64,000 bases of DNA, taken from the NCBI GenBank assembly GCA_044226655.1, contig JBGAGO010000003.1, positions 248,001 through 312,000 of the forward strand, read 5' to 3'. Below the pieces are notes generated by a model that was not told where the DNA came from, ran no database searches, and saw only the letters and a list, made by a program, of their open reading frames with translations. Shown piece after piece: positions 8,030 through 15,961 of the stretch; position 1 is the stretch's first letter, and every line of letters starts with the position of its first letter. This DNA is from JBEVOS01 sp044226655 (GTDB lineage Bacteria > Pseudomonadota > Alphaproteobacteria > Caulobacterales > Aquidulcibacteraceae). The translations under genes were made by a program, and so were the position numbers.

Positions 8030-10693
8030 ATGACGGATTTCGAAGAGCGTCGGCCATCTCCCGAGGCGCTGCTGGCGCAGGCCAAGGAAGAAGCGCGCGG
8101 CAAGCTCAAAATCTACCTCGGCGCCGCGCCGGGCGTCGGCAAGACCTATGAGATGCTGTCGGACGCGCACAAAAAGCGCGCGGAAGGCGTCGACATCGTC
8201 GCCGCGGTCATCGAATCGCATGGTCGCCAGGAGACGCGGGCCCTGTGCGAAGGTCTCGAGACGCTACCCAAGCGCAAGCTCGGCTATCGCGGGCAAGAGC
8301 TGGAAGAGATGGATCTGGATGCGCTGCTGGCGCGCCGCCCGCGCATCGCGCTCGTCGACGAATTGGCGCACACCAATGTCGAAGGCTCGCGCCACCCCAA
8401 GCGCTGGATGGACGTCGAAGAACTGCTCGATGCCGGCATCGATGTCTGGACCACGCTCAACATTCAGCATGTCGAAAGCCTCAACGACATCGTCGCGCGC
8501 ATCACGCGCGTGCATGTGCGCGAAACCGTGCCCGACGCCCTGATCGACCGCGCCGATGATATCGAACTGATCGATCTCACGCCCGAAGAGCTGATCCAGC
8601 GGCTCAAGGAAGGCAAAGTCTACGCGCCGGATCAGGCCCAGCGCGCGCTGCATAATTATTTCGCGCGCGGCAATCTCTCGGCGCTCCGCGAACTCGCCAT
8701 GCGGCGCGCCGCTGACCGCATCGATCAGCAGATGCGCGGCCTGCGCCAGGTGCAAGGCGAAAGCGCGCCCTGGGCGGCGGGCGAGCGCATCCTGGTGTGC
8801 GTCGATGATCGCGGCGACGCCTCGGAGGTGGTGCGCCACGCCAAGCGCCTGGCCGATCGCGCCAAGGCGCAATGGGTGGCCGCGCATGTCCAGACCGCAC
8901 GCGATGCGCGCCTGTCCGACGCCGAGCGCGGGCGCATCGCCGAGACGATGCGCTTGGCTGCGCGCCTTGGCGCGGAAACCGCCTCGCTGCCCGGCGATCG
9001 CGTGGCGGCCACCGTGCTCGCCTATGCGCGCGAGCAGAACGTCACGCAGATCGTGGTCGGAAAGGCCAAGCGGCCCTGGCTGTTCGAAGCCGTGTTCGGC
9101 TCGGTGGTGCGCGATCTGATTGATCATGCCGAGACCATCGCGATCTATGTCGTGCCGGAAGAGGGCGCGGGCGCGCAGAAGCGTCCGCTCGGCGCCTTGA
9201 GCCTCTGGCCCGCGCTGACGCCGCTCGGCGTTCTGCAAAGCGCGGTGCTGACGGCGGCGGCGACGCTGGCCTGCTATCCGCTCGATGCGTTCATCAGCGT
9301 GTCGAACCTGACGCTGGTCTATCTCGCCGCGGTGCTGATCAGTGCACTGACGCGGGGGCTTTGGGTGGGCCTGCTGACGGGCCTCTTCTCCGCGCTCGCT
9401 TACAATTGGTTCTACACCGAGCCGCGTCACACGTTCACGGTGGCGAGCGCGGAAAACGTGCTCGCCATCATCGCGTTTTCGGGCGTCGCCACTTTGGTCT
9501 CCTTGTTGGCGGCGCGCGCGCGTGAACAGACGCAGGCCGCGCGCGATGAGGCCAAGACCTCGCGCGAATTGCTCGGCCTCGCCAAGGGCCTCGCCAGCGT
9601 CGCCTCCGAAAACGAGGTCGCGCAGACCAGCGCGGCCTTCACCGCGCGGGCGTTCGACGCCGAATGCGCCGTGTTCGCGCGCGTCGGCGTCAACGATCTG
9701 CGTCTCGCGGGCGCGGCGCCCGCCGCCGCCGCGCTCAACGAAGCGGACATGGCCGCGGCCAAATGGACGGCGGACAAGGGGGCCCCGGCCGGCCGCGGCG
9801 CCGACACCTTGCCGGGCGCGCGCTGGCTCTTCATCCCGATGCGCACGGCGCGTCTCTTCGCTGGCGTGCTCGCCATCGCGCGCGACGCCCCACTGACGCC
9901 GTCCGAGCGCCGCCGCCTGGATGCGATGGCAGATCAGGCGGCGACCGCGCTCGAACGCGCGCATATCGCCCGCGCTTACGAGGAAGGTCGCATGGAAATG
10001 GAAGCCGAGCGGCTGCGCTCCACCATGCTCGCCTCGCTCTCACACGATCTCAAAACCCCGATCGCGGGCATATTGGGCGCAGCGTCCAGCCTGCGCGCCT
10101 ATGGCGACAAGCACGATCCGGCGACGCGCGCCGAACTGCTCGCCGGCATCGAGGGCGAGGCCGAACGTATGCAGCGTTACGTGGTCAAGCTGCTCGATAT
10201 GACCCGTCTCGACGCTGGCGGCGTGAAACCCAAAACCGATCCGCTCGACGTCGGCGATGTCGTGGCCGCGGTATTGAAGCGCGCGCAGCCGATCGCGGAA
10301 GGCGTTTGGCTCGATGGCGATGTGGCGCCCGGCCTGCCGCTGCTGCGGGCCGATTCGGCGCTGCTGCACCAGGCGCTGTTCAACCTTGTCGAGAACGCCA
10401 TCTTCCATGGCGCGCGCGCCGTCGATGGCGGCGAGGTGCGGCTGGCGGCGCGACTGGTCGATGGCGGCGTCAGTTTCGAAGTGTCGGACAATGGGCCAGG
10501 CCTGCCGCCGGGCTCGGAGACCAAAATCTTCGATCGGTTTTTCAGAGGCGATGGCCGCGGCGGCGCGGGCCTTGGGCTGGCCATCGTCAAGGGCTTCGCC
10601 GATCTCATGGGCGCGCGCATCGAAGCGCGCAATCGCCGCAGCCATGCGGGCGCCATCTTCATGCTTGCCTTTCCGGAGTCAGCTAATGCATGA
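8030..10693 (+). CDS. kdpD: Osmosensitive K+ channel sensor histidine kinase KdpD
   Basis: Membrane sensor kinase, 887 residues, full family length. Order of domains: KdpD N-terminal domain with Walker A GAAPGVGKT (31-39) and VDELAHTN; a universal-stress-protein-like domain around 240-380; four membrane helices near 395-500; a GAF-like region; a HisKA box SLSHDLKTPI near residue 670 with the phospho-accepting His; and HATPase motifs (NLVENAIFHGA, DNGPGLP, GAGLGLAIVKG). It phosphorylates KdpE in response to low K+ or osmotic stress. Its start lies one base from the kdpC stop. Confidence 0.97.
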   Translation: MTDFEERRPSPEALLAQAKEEARGKLKIYLGAAPGVGKTYEMLSDAHKKRAEGVDIVAAVIESHGRQETRALCEGLETLPKRKLGYRGQELEEMDLDALLARRPRIALVDELAHTNVEGSRHPKRWMDVEELLDAGIDVWTTLNIQHVESLNDIVARITRVHVRETVPDALIDRADDIELIDLTPEELIQRLKEGKVYAPDQAQRALHNYFARGNLSALRELAMRRAADRIDQQMRGLRQVQGESAPWAAGERILVCVDDRGDASEVVRHAKRLADRAKAQWVAAHVQTARDARLSDAERGRIAETMRLAARLGAETASLPGDRVAATVLAYAREQNVTQIVVGKAKRPWLFEAVFGSVVRDLIDHAETIAIYVVPEEGAGAQKRPLGALSLWPALTPLGVLQSAVLTAAATLACYPLDAFISVSNLTLVYLAAVLISALTRGLWVGLLTGLFSALAYNWFYTEPRHTFTVASAENVLAIIAFSGVATLVSLLAARAREQTQAARDEAKTSRELLGLAKGLASVASENEVAQTSAAFTARAFDAECAVFARVGVNDLRLAGAAPAAAALNEADMAAAKWTADKGAPAGRGADTLPGARWLFIPMRTARLFAGVLAIARDAPLTPSERRRLDAMADQAATALERAHIARAYEEGRMEMEAERLRSTMLASLSHDLKTPIAGILGAASSLRAYGDKHDPATRAELLAGIEGEAERMQRYVVKLLDMTRLDAGGVKPKTDPLDVGDVVAAVLKRAQPIAEGVWLDGDVAPGLPLLRADSALLHQALFNLVENAIFHGARAVDGGEVRLAARLVDGGVSFEVSDNGPGLPPGSETKIFDRFFRGDGRGGAGLGLAIVKGFADLMGARIEARNRRSHAGAIFMLAFPESANA

Positions 10694-10717
10694 CCGGCGC
10701 AGAAAGCGCGCCGGACC

Positions 10718-11413
10718 ATGCCCCGATTGAAGGCTTTGATTGTCGATGATGAGAAGGCGATCCGGCGTTTTCTCCGCTCGGCGCTGATCGCCGAGGATTT
10801 CGATGTGAACGAGGCGGAGAATGCGGCGGCGGCGCGCGCGCTGGCCGAGAGCGTGCGTCCCGATCTCATCGTGCTCGATCTCGGCCTGCCCGACGGCGAT
10901 GGCGCCGATCTCATCGCGCCTTTGGCGGCGCTGGGCGGACCCGCCATCGTCGTGCTTTCGGCGCTGGACGAAGAGCCGCGCAAAGTGCGCGCGCTCGATC
11001 TCGGCGCGGACGATTTCGTCACCAAGCCGTTCGGCGTCGCCGAATTCATGGCGCGCGTGCGCGCAGCGCTGCGCCATCGCGTGCAGATGCAGGGCGGCGC
11101 CGCGGCTTACGCCGACGACCGCCTCAGCGTGGATTTGACGCGGAGATTGGTGCGCGTCGCCGGCGGCGATCCCAAGCTCACGCCGCGCGAATACAATCTG
11201 CTGCATCAGCTGGTCCTGCATGCGGGCAAGGTGCTGACCCATCGCCATTTGCTGAAGGCGGCCTGGCCAGACGACGCGAGCGCGGATGTGCAGGCGCTGC
11301 GCGTGCACATCCGCCATTTGCGCCAGAAGATCGAAGCCGATCCAGAGGCGCCGGCGCGCATCCTTACCGAACCCGGCGTCGGCTATCGCTTCCTGCCGGC
11401 GGACAATTCCTAG
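10718..11413 (+). CDS. kdpE: KdpE response regulator, OmpR family
   Basis: 231-residue two-component regulator that activates the kdp operon. The receiver domain has the acidic pair at residues 10-11, phospho-acceptor Asp54 (IVLDLGLPDG) and Lys103 (TKPFG). A winged-helix DNA-binding domain follows (LTPREYNLL, LRVHIRHLRQKIE, GVGYRF). It lies 24 bp after kdpD. Its stop codon shares the CTAG at 11410-11413 with the convergent hydroxylase gene. Confidence 0.96.
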   Translation: MPRLKALIVDDEKAIRRFLRSALIAEDFDVNEAENAAAARALAESVRPDLIVLDLGLPDGDGADLIAPLAALGGPAIVVLSALDEEPRKVRALDLGADDFVTKPFGVAEFMARVRAALRHRVQMQGGAAAYADDRLSVDLTRRLVRVAGGDPKLTPREYNLLHQLVLHAGKVLTHRHLLKAAWPDDASADVQALRVHIRHLRQKIEADPEAPARILTEPGVGYRFLPADNS

Positions 11414-12882
11414 CGCGTCATCGCGCGCCACGCCGCCGCGAGGTCTTGGGCCGCGCCTGCGCCGAACACGTAACGATCCGGCCGCACGAGCACGGCGGCG
11501 GCGTCCTGCGCCGCGAGCCAGCGTTCGAGCGCCGGCTTGAACGGCGCCAGTTCCGGCGCGGAAAGCGCAACCACATTCAGATCGGGCGCCGCGCGGCTAT
11601 CGCCCCGGTCCGCGCAGATCAGACAGGCGCGCGCGCCAATCGCGTCGTCGAACCGCGCGCCCTCGGCGATCGGTTGCGGAAAATAGAGACCCGCGGCCGG
11701 ATCGTCATCGCGCAGACATCCCGCGGCAAGCTTGGCTGCACTGGGCCCCGCCGGCTGCGCGCCCGCGCGCCGCGCGCTGAGCATCGCTTCATCGCGCGCC
11801 TGCGCCGCCTGCGGATCGGTGATGCATACGGTGCGGCCCATCATGATGGCGAGATCGATGATGCCGCGCACGTGCGGCGCGCGTTCGCTCTGATAGCTGT
11901 CGAGCAGACTCGCGTCGGCGCCGTTCAGCACCGCCGAAAGTTTCCATGCGAGATTGGCCGCGTCGCGCAGGCCGGAGCACAATCCCTGACCCGCGAAGGG
12001 CGGCATGAGATGGGCCGCATCGCCCGCCAGCAAGGTGCGTCCCGCGCGCCAATGCGTCGCGAGCTTGGCGTTGAACCGATAGACCGCCTTGCGCTCGATC
12101 GCGACGGCGCCCTCGACATTCCAGGGCTTCAACAAATCTTGGATGAACACATCATCCAGCATCTGCTCGGCGGTTTCGCCGGGGCGCAGCATGAATTCCC
12201 AGCGATGGCGGCCCGATCCCATCAGCACGCAGGTCGTCGGCCGCGCCGGATCGCAGATTTGCAGATTGTCGGCGGGCAGGCGCGATGCGTCCTGCACCAA
12301 TACATCGATGACAAGCCATTGCTCGTCGAAGTGCAGATCCTCGAACCCGATGTCGGCGGCGGCGCGCACCGGGCTACGCGCGCCGTCGCACCCGAGCAGG
12401 AACCGCGCGCGGATGCCGATATCGCCGTTCGGCGTCGCGATCGTGCTGTCGATCCCGCCATCGCGCTCGACGCTTGAGGTCCAAGCGTGAGCCGTTCTTA
12501 TGGAGAGCTTCGGTTCATCGCGCGCTGCGCCGCGCAAAATCGCCTCGATCGAGGGCTGGTGGATCATATTGGCGCCGGGCCAGCCGCCTGGCCCGATGCG
12601 GTCGCTGCCGTCGAAGCGCAGCAGCACCTCGCGGTTCGCCGTGAGAAAATCGTAGCGCCGCGCGGTGCGGCTGGTCGCCATCACCGCCTCGGCGAGGCCG
12701 AGCTCCTGGAAAATACGCACGATCTCGTGGTCGATATGCGCGGCGCGCGGCAGCGGATAGATGTCCGGCTCTTTGTCGATGACGATCGTTTCGACGCCGC
12801 GGCGCGCCAGCAGCAAGCCGAGCGTGACGCCCGTCGGCCCGCCGCCGACGATCAGGACATCGCAATCGAAGGCGGCCGGCAT
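11410..12882 (-). CDS. FAD-dependent aromatic hydroxylase, MhpA-like
   Basis: Class A flavoprotein monooxygenase of 490 residues. The FAD-binding GGGPTG is near residue 10, the DG motif appears in LLGCDGARSPVR and the GD motif in LLAGDAAHLMPPFAGQG. The closest well-known relative is 3-(3-hydroxyphenyl)propionate hydroxylase (MhpA), which adds an ortho hydroxyl to a phenol to give a catechol. Start MPAAFDCDVL at 12882 lies one base from the stop of the upstream hydrolase gene; a longer start would overlap it. It is the last gene of an operon with an extradiol dioxygenase. Exact substrate unknown. Confidence 0.88.
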   Translation of the reverse strand: MPAAFDCDVLIVGGGPTGVTLGLLLARRGVETIVIDKEPDIYPLPRAAHIDHEIVRIFQELGLAEAVMATSRTARRYDFLTANREVLLRFDGSDRIGPGGWPGANMIHQPSIEAILRGAARDEPKLSIRTAHAWTSSVERDGGIDSTIATPNGDIGIRARFLLGCDGARSPVRAAADIGFEDLHFDEQWLVIDVLVQDASRLPADNLQICDPARPTTCVLMGSGRHRWEFMLRPGETAEQMLDDVFIQDLLKPWNVEGAVAIERKAVYRFNAKLATHWRAGRTLLAGDAAHLMPPFAGQGLCSGLRDAANLAWKLSAVLNGADASLLDSYQSERAPHVRGIIDLAIMMGRTVCITDPQAAQARDEAMLSARRAGAQPAGPSAAKLAAGCLRDDDPAAGLYFPQPIAEGARFDDAIGARACLICADRGDSRAAPDLNVVALSAPELAPFKPALERWLAAQDAAAVLVRPDRYVFGAGAAQDLAAAWRAMTR

Positions 12883-12883
12883 T

Positions 12884-13723
12884 TCACGCTTCCGCCGCCA
12901 TCGGCGCTTCGATCGCGCCCAGGCCATCGATCTCGCAGCGTACGATGTCGCCGGCCTTGAGGAATTGGCGCGGGTTCATCGCCGCGCCCACGCCCGCGGG
13001 CGTGCCCGTGAAGATGAGATCGCCGGGTTCAAGCGTCATCGCTTGCGACAGATGCGCGATCTGATCCCAGAGATTGAACACCAGGTGCCTCGTGTTCGAA
13101 TCCTGGCGCTTTTCGCCATTGACGAAACAGCGCAGGCCGAGCGTGTGCGGATCGGAAATCTCGTCGGTCGTCGTGATCCACGGGCCGATCGGCGCATGGG
13201 TATCGAACGATTTGCCCAGGCTCCATTGCGGCGTGCGCATCTGCCAGGCACGCTCGGTCACGTCATTGCCGACGCAATAGCCGAACACGTGTGCGGCCGC
13301 GTTCTCTTTGGCGATATGGCGCCCGCCCTTGCCGATAACCGCCACCAATTCGACCTCGTAGTCGACGGCGGGGCCAGTCTTGCCGATCAGGATCGGATCG
13401 CGCGGGCCGTTGATCGAGGTGACGGCTTTGGTGAACCACACCTGATTGGCCGGCGTCTCAGCGCGGCTTTCGGCGATGTGGTCTGCGTAGTTGAGGCCGA
13501 TCGCAAACACTTTGCCCGGCCGCGCGACCGGCGCCAGCAATCTAACCGAGGTGAGCGCACGGCGCGCGCCCGTCTTCGCCGCGGCTTCGAACGCCGGACG
13601 CAGCTCCGCCCATTGCGCCGCGACCTCGTTCATCGTGCCGGAAAACGGCGCAGCGATGATGTCCTCGCCGACGACGATGCCGATCTGCGGCCCGCCGCCG
13701 CCATCATAGCGTGCGATCTTCAT
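12884..13723 (-). CDS. Fumarylacetoacetate hydrolase family protein
   Basis: 279-residue FAH-superfamily enzyme, probably cleaving or isomerising the product of ring fission. Family signatures are FAIGLNYADHIAES, the metal-binding region DYEVELVAVIGKGGRHI, and GDLIFTGTPAGVG near the C-terminus. Start MKIARYDGG at 13723 has AGGGAG upstream and forms an ATGA overlap with the stop of the dioxygenase gene. In HpaG/MhpD-like pathways such enzymes act after meta-cleavage; here one stands where an MhpC-type hydrolase would be expected. Confidence 0.9.
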   Translation of the reverse strand: MKIARYDGGGGPQIGIVVGEDIIAAPFSGTMNEVAAQWAELRPAFEAAAKTGARRALTSVRLLAPVARPGKVFAIGLNYADHIAESRAETPANQVWFTKAVTSINGPRDPILIGKTGPAVDYEVELVAVIGKGGRHIAKENAAAHVFGYCVGNDVTERAWQMRTPQWSLGKSFDTHAPIGPWITTTDEISDPHTLGLRCFVNGEKRQDSNTRHLVFNLWDQIAHLSQAMTLEPGDLIFTGTPAGVGAAMNPRQFLKAGDIVRCEIDGLGAIEAPMAAEA

Positions 13724-14655
13724 GGTTCGCTCCCTTGTGTCATCGGATGTCTCGGGCCCCATTGAACCGCGAGCAGATCATGCAGGCTCGCTTTGCGCGA
13801 GCCGTCGGCGGCGTTGAAAAGATCGCCGTCGGTCCAATGTTCGAGTTCGTGGCCCCACGGATCTTTCCAATAGTCGAAAATCTGGCTGCCTAGGATGTGG
13901 CGTCCCACGCCCCAGGCCGGCGTGCGCTTGGCTTGCTTCAAATGCGTGTGGCCGCACATCAGATCGTCGAAATCGGCGACCTCGAACGCGGCGTGATTGA
14001 AGCGCGGCGCGGATGGCGATTGCAGCAGGAAGAGCGTGTGATGATCGGTCGGCGCCGCGCCGCGGTCGCAGCGCAGGAAGGCGCCGATCGCGAAGCCGGG
14101 CGCCGCTTCGATCTCGTCGGATGTGATGAAGCCGAAGCGCTCCTTGTACCAGGCTTCGCTCTCGCGGAAATCGCGCACCTCCAGCACGGCGTGGCCAAGG
14201 CGCACGACATGGGCGGGCCCTGCCGCAAGCCGCAAAGTCGCGCGCACGCGTTCTTTCGCGCGCGCGTCATTGTGCGGCGCGCGCGCGGTGATTGGCAGCG
14301 GGGCCGCCGGCGCCTGTCCCGCCACCACCTCGACATGGACTCCGTTGGGATCGGTGAGCGTCACGACAAGGCCGCCGCCGGGCGCGTCCGATGGCGTGAC
14401 CGCTGCGCCCTCGGCTTCGGCCAATCGCTTGAGATCGTCCACGCTCTCGGCGCGCAGGCCGAGGGCGGCGAAGCCAGGTTCGCCGAGGGTGGTCGCATGC
14501 AGGAAGGGCGCATCGCCCGCGCCGCGCGTGTAGAGGGCGGACCCCGTGCGCGACGCGAGGCTCAGCCCGAACTCGCCCAGAAATCCCGCCATCGCGTCGA
14601 GATCGGGCGCCGTGAAACGGACATGCGCGATGTCCTCGATCTTGATGATGCTCAT
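13720..14655 (-). CDS. Extradiol ring-cleavage dioxygenase, VOC family
   Basis: 311-residue two-domain type I extradiol dioxygenase of the vicinal-oxygen-chelate fold, expected to open a catechol ring next to its hydroxyls using Fe(II). Likely metal ligands are His in GHAVLEV (about residue 154), His in FNHAAFEV (about residue 218) and Glu in GHELEHW (about residue 270), the His-His-Glu triad of BphC-type enzymes. It is translationally coupled by ATGA to the FAH-family gene and lies 29 bp after the TetR gene. Confidence 0.88.
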   Translation of the reverse strand: MSIIKIEDIAHVRFTAPDLDAMAGFLGEFGLSLASRTGSALYTRGAGDAPFLHATTLGEPGFAALGLRAESVDDLKRLAEAEGAAVTPSDAPGGGLVVTLTDPNGVHVEVVAGQAPAAPLPITARAPHNDARAKERVRATLRLAAGPAHVVRLGHAVLEVRDFRESEAWYKERFGFITSDEIEAAPGFAIGAFLRCDRGAAPTDHHTLFLLQSPSAPRFNHAAFEVADFDDLMCGHTHLKQAKRTPAWGVGRHILGSQIFDYWKDPWGHELEHWTDGDLFNAADGSRKASLHDLLAVQWGPRHPMTQGSEP

Positions 14656-14684
14656 CGCTCAGACCTCCCTGGTGCGGTCTTTCG

Positions 14685-15314
14685 TCATTTCTTTTTGTCG
14701 GCGGGGCCGAAGATCAGCGTCTCGACCAGATCGGCGGTGGTGTCGATTTCTTTGCGCCGAAACGGATCGCGCCCCGACAGCAGTTTGAATTCGGGCGCCA
14801 AGGTGAAGGTCGAGGCGGCAAGCCCGATGATCGCGTAATAGAGCCGGATCGGATCGCCGAACGCGGCCGTCTGCGGCACGCGCCGCCAAGTTTTGCGCAC
14901 GTTCTCAAAAATGCGCGCCGTGTAGGTCTCGACCAGCCATTCGAGCCGATCGGTGTGGGTGCGCGCCTCGATCGTCATGATGCGATGAAGTTCGGGCCGC
15001 TCCGCGCAGAACGACACGAAGGCGCGCACGGTCGCGCGCGCGACCGCTTCGGGATCGGCGCCGCGCAGCGCCGCCGTGCGCGCGGCGAGCCGGCTTTCCA
15101 TCGCCTCGAACAGATCAGCCATGACGGCGCGCCAAAGCGCGTCCTTGGAAGGGAAATGATAGAGCAAAGCCGTATGCAGCACCTGCGCGTCCGCGCTGAT
15201 GGCCCGCAGGCTCGCGCCTTCATAGCCAAAGCTCGCAAATGCCGCGCAGGCCGCATCCAGGATGCGTTGGCGGCCTTCGTCGCTGCCGGGCTTGGCGAGG
15301 GCGCGTCTGCTCAT
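14685..15314 (-). CDS. TetR-family transcriptional regulator of the aromatic operon
   Basis: 209-residue TetR repressor. The N-terminal helix-turn-helix region is clear: RQRILDAACAAFASFGYEG, ASLRAIS and LLYHFPSKDALW. The ligand-binding C-terminal half is variable and does not identify an effector. It heads the minus-strand operon of ring-cleavage genes. Two perfect 14-bp palindromes lie just before its start, so it probably represses itself and the downstream catabolic genes until an aromatic or acyl-CoA ligand appears. Confidence 0.92.
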   Translation of the reverse strand: MSRRALAKPGSDEGRQRILDAACAAFASFGYEGASLRAISADAQVLHTALLYHFPSKDALWRAVMADLFEAMESRLAARTAALRGADPEAVARATVRAFVSFCAERPELHRIMTIEARTHTDRLEWLVETYTARIFENVRKTWRRVPQTAAFGDPIRLYYAIIGLAASTFTLAPEFKLLSGRDPFRRKEIDTTADLVETLIFGPADKKK

Positions 15315-15324
15315 GGCCGCGTTT

Positions 15325-15338
15325 TGACCATATGGTCA
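15325..15338. promoter_or_regulatory. TetR operator 1 (perfect palindrome)
   Basis: TGACCATATGGTCA is a perfect 14-bp palindrome starting 11 bp from the TetR start codon. A near-identical palindrome lies 33 bp away, centre to centre. Confidence 0.8.
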
Positions 15339-15357
15339 GGGCGCGTCAAGCAGAATT

Positions 15358-15371
15358 TGACCACGTGGTCA
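15358..15371. promoter_or_regulatory. TetR operator 2 (perfect palindrome)
   Basis: TGACCACGTGGTCA is a perfect 14-bp palindrome sharing TGACCA/TGGTCA half-sites with operator 1. It lies between the TetR start and the stop of the Rrf2 gene, so the promoter of the TetR-led operon must lie in or next to this 75-bp gap. Confidence 0.8.
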
Positions 15372-15388
15372 GGAGTACGTCGGAGGCG

Positions 15389-15877
15389 TCAGCCCAGCTT
15401 GTCCTGCAGCCATTCGCCCAGCGAGGCGCGCCGCTGCGCCGAGGTCTTGGCCGCGACCGCACGCGCGATCTCGCCGATCGACACAGCCTTGAGTTCCGCG
15501 CGCCAGAGCGCTTCGGCCTTGCCGAAGGCCGCGAAAATATCGCACGGACGCCGGAAATCCTGCTGCGGTCCCACGCAAGGGCCTTGCTGTCTGATTTCCG
15601 AACAGCGGAATGCGCGCTCGTCGCCTTCGATGGCTTCCACGATGTCCCACAGGCTGATCTCACTCGCAGGTCGCGCCAAGCGATAGCCGCCGCGCGCGCC
15701 GCGCACCGATTCCACGACGCCCGCGCGCGTGAGCGCCTGCATGTGCTTGGCCATATAGGCTGGCGCTAAAGCGTGAAACTCCGCCAGCGCATTGGCCGGC
15801 AAGCCCACGCCAGGGGGCAGCGCCGCCAGCAGCACGCAGGCATGCGCCGTCCATTCCACACCTTCGCTCATCCGCAT
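15389..15877 (-). CDS. Rrf2-family regulator with three clustered cysteines
   Basis: 162-residue Rrf2 regulator (IscR/NsrR superfamily). The winged-helix region contains LTRAGVVESVRGARGGYRLA, typical of the family. Three Cys follow in FRCSEIRQQGPC...RRPC, the region where IscR and NsrR bind an Fe-S cluster, so a redox or NO sensing role is possible. I choose MRMSEGVEW at 15877, the usual family start; an in-frame ATG at 15916 would run through the operator. It is divergent from the FAD oxidoreductase, which it probably controls. Confidence 0.88.
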   Translation of the reverse strand: MRMSEGVEWTAHACVLLAALPPGVGLPANALAEFHALAPAYMAKHMQALTRAGVVESVRGARGGYRLARPASEISLWDIVEAIEGDERAFRCSEIRQQGPCVGPQQDFRRPCDIFAAFGKAEALWRAELKAVSIGEIARAVAAKTSAQRRASLGEWLQDKLG

Positions 15878-15902
15878 CGCGAGCTCCGCATCTTTTCTAT
15901 TG

Positions 15903-15943
15903 CGGATAGATAGCATCCGAATTAAAGGGGATACAACATATCC
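15903..15943. promoter_or_regulatory. Two GGAT-N7-ATCC operators between rrf2-type gene and oxidoreductase
   Basis: Two inverted repeats of the same geometry lie side by side: CGGAT-N7-ATCCG at 15903-15919 and GGATA-N5-TATCC at 15929-15943. Both reduce to GGAT-N7-ATCC, with centres 25 bp apart. They sit in the divergent promoter region and are the best candidates for the Rrf2 binding sites. Confidence 0.65.
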
Positions 15944-15961
15944 GATTAACGGAGGGGTGTG

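Noticed and set aside
8264..9964. Long minus-strand frame under kdpD
   Set aside because: Antisense to a certain gene, with no domain and no ribosome binding site.
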